A stretch of DNA of 64,000 nucleotides from Thauera sp. UBA6194. GTDB lineage: Bacteria > Pseudomonadota > Gammaproteobacteria > Burkholderiales > Rhodocyclaceae. Shown here one piece after another: positions 47,860 through 54,630 of the stretch (positions within the stretch are counted from its first letter, which is position 1; each line of letters starts with the position of its first letter). Position numbers and translations under genes: made by a program. The stretch lies in the NCBI GenBank assembly GCA_002422685.1, contig DITC01000061.1:1-64000 (forward strand). The letters are read 5' to 3'. A model generated the notes under the pieces. The model was not told the origin of the DNA, made no database searches, and was given only the letters and a program-made list of their open reading frames with translations.

Positions 47860-48386
47860 AGCGCCTGCTCAGCACCACCCTCTGCATCCTCGCCGCGAGC
47901 CTCGCCGCTCCCGCCTGGGCCGAAAAGGCCGACCGCGACCAGCCGGTCAACATCGAGGCCGACAGCCTCACCGTGGACGACCGCAACAAGGTGCACGTGT
48001 TCGAGGGCGGCGTCATCCTCACCCAGGGCACGCTGGTCATCCGCGGCGACAAGCTGGTCGTCACCCAGGACGCCGCCGGCTTCCAGAACGGCGTCGCCAC
48101 GGCAGCCGGCAAGGGCCTGGCCACCTTCCGCCAGCGCCGCGACGGCACGAACGAATACGTCGAGGGCGAGGCCGAGCGCATCGAATACGACAGCCGCAGC
48201 GAGAAGGCCAAGCTCTTCAACCGCGCCAAGGTCACCAGCGGCGGCGACCAGGTCACCGGTCACTACATCGAGTACGACGCCATCACCGAAAACTACCTCG
48301 CCACCAACGCCCCCGGCTCCAAGCCGGGCTCGGCGCCGTCGCGGGTACGCGCGGTGATCCAGCCGAAGTCCGACGGCGGGCAATGA
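47856..48386 (+). CDS. lptA: LptA, periplasmic LPS transport protein
   Basis: A 176-residue exported protein: signal peptide (about 1-22, APAWA-EK), then the LptA/OstA jellyroll (PVNIEADSLTVDDRNKVHVF, GGVILTQGTLVIRGDKLVV, EGEAERIEYDSRSEKAKLF, NRAKVTSGGDQVTGHYIEYD). The MKRLL start overlaps the lptC stop codon (ATGA); the frame is open upstream as an Arg-rich shadow. LptB and rpoN, which often follow, are not here. Confidence 0.95.
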   Translation: MKRLLSTTLCILAASLAAPAWAEKADRDQPVNIEADSLTVDDRNKVHVFEGGVILTQGTLVIRGDKLVVTQDAAGFQNGVATAAGKGLATFRQRRDGTNEYVEGEAERIEYDSRSEKAKLFNRAKVTSGGDQVTGHYIEYDAITENYLATNAPGSKPGSAPSRVRAVIQPKSDGGQ

Positions 48387-48455
48387 GCGCAGCCGCACGG
48401 CGCACATCCCGCACCGCACACAAACCGTAAACGACCACTCCACCGAGGAAACCGC

Positions 48456-49232
48456 ATGAACTTCGAGATGATCATCGCCGAGAAACGTGGCCGCGTCGGC
48501 CTCATCACCCTCAACCGCCCCAAGGCGCTCAACGCGCTCAACGACCAGGTGGTGGACGAGATCAGCGCGGCACTGAACGACTTCGAATCCGATGAGGGCA
48601 TCGGCGCCATCGTCATCACCGGTTCGGAGAAGGCCTTCGCCGCCGGCGCCGACATCGGCGCGATGGCGAACTTCTCGTACATGGACGCCTACAAGTCCGA
48701 ATACATCACGCGCAACTGGGAGCGCGTGAAAACCTGCCGCAAGCCGGTGATCGCCGCAGTCGCGGGCTTCGCGCTCGGCGGCGGCAGCGAGCTGGCGATG
48801 ATGTGCGACATCATCATCGCCGCCGACACCGCCAAGTTCGGCCAGCCCGAAGTCAAGCTCGGCACCCTGCCCGGCGCCGGCGGCACGCAGCGCCTGCCGC
48901 GCGCGGTGGGCAAGTCCAAGGCCATGGAGCTGTGCCTGACCGGCCGCATGATGGACGCCGTCGAAGCCGAACGCTCCGGCCTGGTCGCGCGCGTGGTGCC
49001 GGCCGACAAGCTGCTCGAGGATGCGCTCGCCACCGCAGAGACGATCGCCGGCTACTCGCTGCCGGTGGTCATGATGATCAAGGAGTCGATCAACCGCGCC
49101 TTCGAGAGCAGCCTCAACGAAGGCCTGCTGTTCGAGCGCCGCGTGTTCCACTCGGCCTTTGCGCTCAACGACCAGAAGGAAGGCATGGCGGCCTTCGTCG
49201 AGAAGCGCAAGGCGCAGTTCCGCCACGACTGA
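48456..49232 (+). CDS. Enoyl-CoA hydratase (crotonase family)
   Basis: A 258-residue crotonase with both catalytic glutamates: GFALGGGSELAMMCDIIIAA and GQPEVKLGTLPGAGGTQRLP. The oxyanion-hole segment KAFAAGADIGAMA is present. It resembles short-chain enoyl-CoA hydratases (EC 4.2.1.17) used in fatty-acid, PHB-linked or phenylacetate degradation; the substrate is not fixed by sequence. GAGGAA lies about 7 bases before the ATG. It is followed by the phasin gene after 314 bases. Confidence 0.92.
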   Translation: MNFEMIIAEKRGRVGLITLNRPKALNALNDQVVDEISAALNDFESDEGIGAIVITGSEKAFAAGADIGAMANFSYMDAYKSEYITRNWERVKTCRKPVIAAVAGFALGGGSELAMMCDIIIAADTAKFGQPEVKLGTLPGAGGTQRLPRAVGKSKAMELCLTGRMMDAVEAERSGLVARVVPADKLLEDALATAETIAGYSLPVVMMIKESINRAFESSLNEGLLFERRVFHSAFALNDQKEGMAAFVEKRKAQFRHD

Positions 49233-49546
49233 GCCTGCCCGGCGCGCGCCCCTGCACACGGGGCGCGACGCGAGGGTATCTCCGCGGGGGTCGTCACAAA
49301 GACGCAACAACGCACCCGCACACTCGCGCACAGCCTTTCGATGCAGTGCAGCAGCGGGGCCCTGAAAGCGTCAGCAACATCGCGCAAACAGTTGAATTCT
49401 CGTGATCAAACTGATTTTGTGCGACGCAGCAAATCACGCTTGACACCCCGGTCCGGGTGCGTATAATTCGCCCCATGCTGCAGCGCAACATCGCGGCTGA
49501 CCAAGAAGCGATGCGGATGCAACCACCCATTTCCCAGGAGATACAA
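49233..49546. other. Intergenic region between the enoyl-CoA hydratase and phasin genes
   Basis: A 314-base gap. The first about 200 bases are moderately GC-rich with no gene or clear terminator that I can support. The last part carries the phasin promoter (49440-49467) and an 80-base leader with a strong CAGGAG ribosome site 6 bases before the ATG at 49547. The phasin frame is open upstream to 49457, but the leader shows no coding character. Confidence 0.6.
49440..49467 (+). promoter_or_regulatory. Near-consensus sigma-70 promoter of the phasin gene
   Basis: TTGACA (49440-49445) and TATAAT (49462-49467) are both perfect consensus hexamers, 16 bases apart, in a GC-rich setting. Transcription would start near 49474, leaving a leader of about 73 bases. 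Such a promoter implies very strong constitutive expression, as expected for an abundant granule protein. Confidence 0.88.
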
Positions 49547-50116
49547 ATGAGCAACTACGTGACCCCCGAGCAGTTCGTCGCCGCCAACAAGGCCAACATC
49601 GAAACCATGCTGACCCTGGCCAACACCACGTTCGCCACCGTCGAGCGCCTGGCTGCCCTGAACCTGAACACCGCCCGTTCGCTGCTGGAAGACGGCGTGG
49701 CCAACACCAAGGCCCTGCTTGGCGCCAAGGACGTTCAGGAACTGGCCGGTCTGCAGGTCGCGCTGGCTCAGCCGATCGTCGAAAAGGCCGTCGCCTACAC
49801 CCGCAGCGTGTACGAGATCACCTCGCAGACCCAGGAAGAAGTCTCCAAGGTCTTCGAAGGCCAGATGGCTGAAGTGAACAAGGGCGTCGCCACCGCGCTC
49901 GACAAGGCTGCCAAGTCGGCTCCCGCCGGTTCGGACGTTGCCGTCGCCGCCGTCAAGTCGGCCATCGCCGCCGCCAACAGCGCCTACGACAGCATGAGCA
50001 AGGCTGCCAAGCAGGTCGCCGAGATCGCCGAAGCCAACGTGGCCGCCGCGACCAACGCCACCGTCAAGGCCGTCAGCACCAGCACCAAGACCGCTGCCCC
50101 CAAGAAGGCTGCCTAA
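49547..50116 (+). CDS. phaP: Phasin family protein (PHA granule-associated)
   Basis: A 189-residue amphipathic, Ala-rich helical protein. It opens MSNYVTPEQFVAANKANIET and contains FATVERLAALNLNTARSLLE, and its Lys/Ala-rich tail ends TAAPKKAA, as in betaproteobacterial PhaP/PhbP. Phasins coat polyhydroxyalkanoate granules. There are no Cys or Trp residues, and the codon use is biased as in highly expressed genes (few rare codons by eye). The start is fixed by CAGGAG. It has its own strong promoter and terminator, a monocistronic unit. Confidence 0.93.
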   Translation: MSNYVTPEQFVAANKANIETMLTLANTTFATVERLAALNLNTARSLLEDGVANTKALLGAKDVQELAGLQVALAQPIVEKAVAYTRSVYEITSQTQEEVSKVFEGQMAEVNKGVATALDKAAKSAPAGSDVAVAAVKSAIAAANSAYDSMSKAAKQVAEIAEANVAAATNATVKAVSTSTKTAAPKKAA

Positions 50117-50139
50117 GCTTCTTCGGCACAGCTGAACGA

Positions 50140-50167
50140 AAAGGCCCCGCGAATGCGGGGCCTTTTT
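50140..50167 (+). terminator. Rho-independent terminator of the phasin gene
   Basis: A perfect 11-bp stem (50140-50150 with 50155-50165), a 4-base loop and a run of five T (50163-50167) lie 24 bases after the phasin stop codon. The A tract on the left makes it potentially bidirectional, but no minus-strand gene ends here. Confidence 0.93.
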
Positions 50168-50292
50168 GCGTCTACGCGGGCGGCGGGACAAACCGCACGC
50201 TCAGCGACAATCTCGATGACCAGATCAATACACACTCACACTCAGCGAGAACGACACGGCTGGGTGGCAAGCTTTGCCGTGATCTCAATCGA

Positions 50293-51126
50293 TCAGGGCT
50301 TCTGACCCGGCCCCGGCTGAGGTACGATCCGCGGCCTCAGCCACTGCAGCCGGATGGCGTTGGCTCGCCCAGTGTCGCCCGCGCGCTCGCAGAGATCGGC
50401 GAGCTGACGCCAATACCCGAGATTAGCCGGATCGATCCGCGTCGCCCGCTCGGTCAGCGAAATCGCACTCTGCAGTGCCTCCGGGGTGCTCGCGCCGCCC
50501 GCTTTCAGGCGTGCGATTGCAGCGATCGCGGGCGCATACTCCGGCCACGTTTCTAGCGTCCTCTCGAAGGCGGCGATCGCCTCGGCACTCCTCTTCTGCG
50601 CGTGATGAGCCTCCCCAATGAAATACAGCGCCAAGGGGTCAGATGCACGCTGTTCGCGTATGCGTGAAAAAATCGCCTGTGCCTCTTCCGGCGCCTTTTT
50701 CTGCAGTTGCAAGATGCCTTCCACCAGCGTCGCGTAATAGGGCGGTATCGCTTCGCGTGCCTTCAAGGCATCGAGGGAAGCACTCGTACTTTTCTCGTCG
50801 CTGCGCAACGCGGCACAGATGGCAAAAACACCCAAGGCATCGATATCCGGCCGCTGACGACCCAGTATCCCGGCAGCCTGGTCGCAGGCTGTCGTCCAGA
50901 GTCCGCGCGAAAGCGACTGAATCAGCTGCAGGTTTGCCGCAATGTCCGCCTCGCTCGGGGCGTCTGAAGTGCTTGCAGCATCCGGCACGGGGGGCAATGC
51001 AGGCAGGAACGAGGCAGAGGAGGACTCTTGCGGTATGACCGCCGCCAACACCGGAAACGGGGAGGCAAGATAAATCGATGCCAGGGCTGCGAGCACCCCC
51101 AGCCGGCATGTCGTGACACCCTTCAT
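50293..51126 (-). CDS. Exported TPR-repeat protein
   Basis: A 277-residue protein with a signal peptide (about 1-29, FPVLAA) and helical repeats of TPR type in the second half (PLALYFIGEAHHAQKRSAEA, IAAFERTLETWPEYAPAIAA, TRIDPANLGYWRQLADLCER). I do not recognise a specific family. It is 105 bases downstream of the PEP-CTERM gene on the same strand, with a strong hairpin in the gap, so it is likely the second gene of the sigma-54 operon. It may be a periplasmic scaffold for the PEP-CTERM protein (inference). Confidence 0.75.
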   Translation of the reverse strand: MKGVTTCRLGVLAALASIYLASPFPVLAAVIPQESSSASFLPALPPVPDAASTSDAPSEADIAANLQLIQSLSRGLWTTACDQAAGILGRQRPDIDALGVFAICAALRSDEKSTSASLDALKAREAIPPYYATLVEGILQLQKKAPEEAQAIFSRIREQRASDPLALYFIGEAHHAQKRSAEAIAAFERTLETWPEYAPAIAAIARLKAGGASTPEALQSAISLTERATRIDPANLGYWRQLADLCERAGDTGRANAIRLQWLRPRIVPQPGPGQKP

Positions 51127-51171
51127 GAAAGCTCCCGCATAGATGAAATCATTGCCCGAGAGATCCCGCCT

Positions 51172-51203
51172 TCGAGGGGCCCGGCGAGAGCCGGACCCCT
51201 CGA
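51172..51203 (-). promoter_or_regulatory. Intercistronic hairpin between the PEP-CTERM and TPR genes
   Basis: A 14-bp stem (51172-51185 with 51190-51203, loop of 4) has a single mismatch on the plus strand that becomes a G-U wobble in the minus-strand RNA, so it is best formed in the operon transcript. There is no U tract. It could be a partial terminator or an mRNA stability element that uncouples expression of the two genes. Confidence 0.6.
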
Positions 51204-51231
51204 TTCAGGCCATGAAATGGCCCACTGGCGC

Positions 51232-52521
51232 TCAGGCGATTTGCCGCCTGCGGCGAATACGCAAGGCACCCAGCAGACCGGCTGCCAGCAGGCTCAGCGT
51301 CGCCGGCTCAGGCACCTCCTCCTCGTCACCATCCGGAATCTGCGTCGCTGCGAGGATGTTGATGTACCACGGCGTAGCCAGGCTTGCACCCCAATTGCTG
51401 TAGCCACCCCAAGAGCCATTGGCCGCCTGGGTGCTGACGAGGTACTCAGCATAGTCCTCGAACCAGTTGCAGCCATGGTCCGGGTTATCGACGTCACCGC
51501 CGCAGTTCCCGGGGCGCAGGTTGCTGAGGATCGACGTGTCCGCGTCCGTGCCGAGGCGCAGCTCAAGCCCCTTGTAGAGCGCCCACATCGCATACGGATG
51601 ACCGAAGTTGCCATCCCATGTGCTGTTGGCCGTTTCCTGCCAGTGCGTGTTGACGTACGCAAGCGCGGCCTCGACCCGGTCATCGGACGACGGCCACCCG
51701 AGGTAATCCTGCATGATCAGCAAGGCGCCCGTCTCGTTCATTTCCCCGTATGCGGACGTTGGCGAGTTGTAACCCGCAGCCCCAGTGGTGTCGTTCTGGA
51801 TGAAGTCCGTCCACTCGGCCAGCTCCGTCTTGACGAAACTTGGCATGCTCACGCCCATCTTGCCCGCGTAAAGCGCCGAGATCACCGGCCATTGCGCGGT
51901 CGATTGATCGGATCCGCCATAGTTCGCGTAATAGCGCCAGCCACCGTCCGGGTTCTGGCCATAGGCGAAGTAGTCGATCGTGTTCTGAACGACATCCTTG
52001 TACGTCCAGGCGCCACCAGCGCCGCTGCCATCGGTACGGCTGGCCAACGGCCCGGCAGTGATCAAGGCATCGGGCGTGCCGGACGAGGCGATTGCAGGCA
52101 GGACGATTCCCGTGACGTAAGTGTCGCGGCTGTTAGTCCCTCCCGGGTAGAACTTGATTCCAACGCCATTACCGTCACCATCGGGGTTTCCCTCCGGCTG
52201 AGCGGAGATGTTCACCACCGAAACCTGGCTCATGAGGTAGTTCAGGCCATTGTCGACCACCGTCTGATAGGCCGCGGCATTCGCGCCCCAGTTCGGCTTC
52301 TCCTCGAGGAAGGCGAGCAGGGCCGACCCTGTGTTTGCAATGAGGTAATCGGTCCCGCCGCCCCCGAAGTAGCCTGATGCATTCTGCGTCGTTGCGAGGT
52401 ACGCCAGACCGGCGTCGATCGCCGCCCGCTTCTCGGCCTCGGTCGCTGCAAATGCGGAACTGGCCGCCAAAGACAGGCATGCTGCCGTGACGGCAGCGGC
52501 CAACCTTGTCACTTGTTTCAT
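51232..52521 (-). CDS. PEP-CTERM protein with prenyltransferase/squalene-oxidase-like repeats
   Basis: A 429-residue exported protein. It has a signal peptide (about 1-25, ASSAFA-AT) and a body of alpha-alpha repeats resembling the terpene cyclase/prenyltransferase toroid (AAIDAGLAYLATTQNASGYF, NTIDYFAYGQNPDGGWRYYA, STQAANGSWGGYSNW). The C-terminus has an acidic DGDEEE, VPEPATLSLLAAGLLGALRI and a basic cluster, the PEP-CTERM exosortase signal. The start MKQVTRL has GGAGG 5 bases upstream; the frame is open 28 codons further. No DxDD cyclase acid motif is evident, so it is probably structural or a binding protein rather than an enzyme. Confidence 0.88.
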   Translation of the reverse strand: MKQVTRLAAAVTAACLSLAASSAFAATEAEKRAAIDAGLAYLATTQNASGYFGGGGTDYLIANTGSALLAFLEEKPNWGANAAAYQTVVDNGLNYLMSQVSVVNISAQPEGNPDGDGNGVGIKFYPGGTNSRDTYVTGIVLPAIASSGTPDALITAGPLASRTDGSGAGGAWTYKDVVQNTIDYFAYGQNPDGGWRYYANYGGSDQSTAQWPVISALYAGKMGVSMPSFVKTELAEWTDFIQNDTTGAAGYNSPTSAYGEMNETGALLIMQDYLGWPSSDDRVEAALAYVNTHWQETANSTWDGNFGHPYAMWALYKGLELRLGTDADTSILSNLRPGNCGGDVDNPDHGCNWFEDYAEYLVSTQAANGSWGGYSNWGASLATPWYINILAATQIPDGDEEEVPEPATLSLLAAGLLGALRIRRRRQIA

Positions 52522-52600
52522 GATGCCTCCCATTCGGGTTACACACTCGGAACAAATACTTGGTGAAGAGCACGGCCGAAGGCCATGCGCACTCAAGTTC

Positions 52601-52616
52601 AGCAAATACTGTGCCT
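52601..52616 (-). promoter_or_regulatory. Sigma-54 (RpoN) promoter of the PEP-CTERM gene
   Basis: On the minus strand AGGCACAGTATTTGCT fits the sigma-54 consensus (TGGCAC, 5 bases, TTGCW) at all but the first base, with the required GG at -24 and GC at -12 in correct phase. The start site would be near 52590, leaving a leader of about 69 bases. RpoN with the response regulator PrsR is known to drive PEP-CTERM/exosortase genes in several proteobacteria, which fits the downstream gene. The AT-rich upstream region could carry activator sites. Confidence 0.78.
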
Positions 52617-52694
52617 AAAATGAGCGGATCGCGAAAAATAAGCAAAATCAGATACTTGAAAATAGGGCTTTTTTTGTACTGAAATCAAGGATGT

Positions 52695-52731
52695 AAAAAA
52701 AACCGACACTGCCCGCACGAAGCTGTGTCGG
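52695..52731 (-). terminator. Rho-independent terminator of phhB
   Basis: A 7-bp stem (52703-52709 with 52725-52731) with a 15-base loop, followed on the minus strand by eight U (A tract at 52695-52702). It lies about 50 bases after the phhB stop codon and separates that operon from the sigma-54 promoter. Confidence 0.85.
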
Positions 52732-52782
52732 CTCGATTTCGCCGCATGAACGGGGAGCACCGAGCACCCGCGGACCTGCCCG

Positions 52783-53154
52783 TCAGTCGTAGCGAACGTA
52801 GCAAAAGCGCTCGTCCTCGTTCGGCGTTCCCTCGAGCACGCTGCCCTCGCGCGCGGGCTGCCACTGCACGACGTCCTCGATCTGCCGCGCCAGGGCGAAG
52901 TCGCGCTCGGTGATGCCGGGGGGCGAATGCGTGCACAGGCGCACCCGCATCCGGTCCCAGCTCAGCTCGAGTACGGGATGGTGCCAGGCCGCTTCGGCGA
53001 GATGGCCGACCACGCCGGCCAGCATCAGCGTGGCCTTCCACCCGCCGCTGCGGTAGTCGCGCACCAGCCAGCCGGATTCCTCTCGCCAGTGCGGCAGGCC
53101 AGCTAGGCCGGCGCGGATCTCGCCCTCGTCGAGCGCCCGTACTTCGATGCTCAT
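52783..53154 (-). CDS. phhB: Pterin-4a-carbinolamine dehydratase-like protein
   Basis: A 123-residue PCD/DCoH-like protein with GLPHWREESGWLVRDY, LMLAGVVGHLAEAAWHHPVL carrying the HxxHHP-like histidine region (here HLAEAAWHHP), LSWDRMRVRLCTHSPPGITE and RDFALARQIEDV. These enzymes recycle tetrahydrobiopterin after aromatic hydroxylation; in bacteria without such hydroxylases the role is less clear. AGGAG lies 6 bases before the ATG. It is last in the run from miaB or from plsC (73 bases after plsC). Confidence 0.88.
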   Translation of the reverse strand: MSIEVRALDEGEIRAGLAGLPHWREESGWLVRDYRSGGWKATLMLAGVVGHLAEAAWHHPVLELSWDRMRVRLCTHSPPGITERDFALARQIEDVVQWQPAREGSVLEGTPNEDERFCYVRYD

Positions 53155-53227
53155 CGCAATCTCCTTTTCACCCGGTTCAGATCTGCCGCGTGCGACGGAC
53201 CGACGCGCAACGAAGCAGGCGGCCGTT

Positions 53228-54001
53228 TCAGTCCTCGTCGGCAGCCGCGCCTGCGTCGGCGCCCGGCTGCATCGCCGGCTGGCCGGCGTACTGGTGCGGG
53301 AACAGGCGGCGCATCTCGGCCTCGATCCAGGCCTCGGCCTGTTCATGGACATCGTTGGCCTTCACCCCCTTGACGTCGATGGCCGGCCCGATGCTGACCA
53401 CGATCTCGCCCGGACGCTTGATGAAGGCGTTGCGCCGCCAGAATTCACCGGCGTTGTGCGCCACCGGCACCACCGGCACGCCGGCGCGCTTGGCGAGAAT
53501 CGCCCCACCCGGCTTGTACGCACGTGCCGCTCCGGGCGCCACCCGGGTGCCCTCGGGGAATACCACCACCCACAAGCCTTCCTTCAGACGCTCACGCCCC
53601 TGCTCCACCACCTGGCTGAGCGCGTCCTTGCCGGCGGAGCGGTCGATTGCGATGCCCGGGATCATGCCCAGCGCCCAGCCGAAGAAGGGCACGCGCAAGA
53701 GCTCGCGCTTGAGCACGTAGCACAGCGGCGGAAAGATCACCTGCAGAGCGATCGTCTCCCACGCCGACTGGTGCTTGGAGAGCACCACCGCAGGCCCCGC
53801 GGGGATGTTCTCGGCGCCGATCACGCGGTAGCGGATGCCGAGCACGTGGCGGATCACCCACATCATGATCGGCACCCAGCTCGTGATCAGCTTGTGGCGC
53901 GTCATCGGAGGCAGCCAGAAGATCGCGGTAGCGAAGAATGCGTACGGAACCGTGATCACGGTTAGCACGATGGCGAACAGGACGGAACGGATCAGGTGCA
54001 C
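53228..54001 (-). CDS. plsC: 1-acyl-sn-glycerol-3-phosphate acyltransferase (PlsC family)
   Basis: A 257-residue membrane-bound acyltransferase with two N-terminal hydrophobic segments (about 5-50), the catalytic motif KHQSAWE, the substrate motif FPEGTRVAPG and PVVPVAHNAGEFW. The catalytic block is HX4E rather than the usual HX4D; the Glu could replace the Asp, but this deviates from the textbook motif. The start is a GTG (MHLIRSV) 31 bases after gmhB with only a weak Shine-Dalgarno. It probably makes phosphatidic acid for phospholipid synthesis. Confidence 0.92.
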   Translation of the reverse strand: MHLIRSVLFAIVLTVITVPYAFFATAIFWLPPMTRHKLITSWVPIMMWVIRHVLGIRYRVIGAENIPAGPAVVLSKHQSAWETIALQVIFPPLCYVLKRELLRVPFFGWALGMIPGIAIDRSAGKDALSQVVEQGRERLKEGLWVVVFPEGTRVAPGAARAYKPGGAILAKRAGVPVVPVAHNAGEFWRRNAFIKRPGEIVVSIGPAIDVKGVKANDVHEQAEAWIEAEMRRLFPHQYAGQPAMQPGADAGAAADED

Positions 54002-54032
54002 TTTGGTACTCGAAGAGAAAAGGAGGCCTGAG

Positions 54033-54572
54033 TCAGGAGGTCAGCTCGGCGGCCACGGCGGCGAGGTCGGGATAGACCTCGGTGCCGGGCGGCAGCTCGG
54101 GGTTTTCGCGCGTTTTCTCGCCCTTGCCGGTGAGGACCAGATAGGGTTTGCCGCCCACCGCCACCGCCGCCTGCAGGTCGCGCAGGCTGTCGCCGACGAC
54201 CGGCACCCCTTCGAGCGGCACGTTGAAGCGCTCGGCGATCTGCAGCAGCATGCCGGGCTTGGGTTTGCGGCAATCGCAGGTGGAGTCCGCCGGGTGCGGG
54301 CAGAAGAAGATCGCATCGAGCCGGCCACCCACCTGGGCGAGGCTCTTCACCATCTTGTCGTTGATGGCGTTGAGCGTATCCATGCCGAACAGCCCGCGCC
54401 CGACGCCCGACTGGTTGGACGCCACCACCACCCGCCAGCCCCACTGGTTGAGACGGGCGATGGCTTCGAGCGCGCCCGGGATGGGCTTCCACTCCTCGGG
54501 CGACTTGATGAACTGGTCCGAGTCGACGTTGATGACGCCGTCACGGTCGAGAATGATGAGCTTCATCGGCAT
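54033..54572 (-). CDS. gmhB: D-glycero-beta-D-manno-heptose-1,7-bisphosphate 7-phosphatase
   Basis: A 179-residue HAD phosphatase for ADP-heptose synthesis in LPS core biosynthesis. It has the catalytic ILDRDGVIN, VVVASNQSGVGRGLF, the zinc-binding CPHPADSTCDCRKPKPGML and VVGDSLRDLQAA. The ATG at 54572 or 54566 is possible. It sits between glyS and plsC, a familiar betaproteobacterial order. Confidence 0.95.
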   Translation of the reverse strand: MPMKLIILDRDGVINVDSDQFIKSPEEWKPIPGALEAIARLNQWGWRVVVASNQSGVGRGLFGMDTLNAINDKMVKSLAQVGGRLDAIFFCPHPADSTCDCRKPKPGMLLQIAERFNVPLEGVPVVGDSLRDLQAAVAVGGKPYLVLTGKGEKTRENPELPPGTEVYPDLAAVAAELTS

Positions 54573-54630
54573 GGTCGTTCACCCCGGGTTTTGGTGCAGG
54601 CGCGCCGTCACGCGACGGCGCGCCCGCGGC

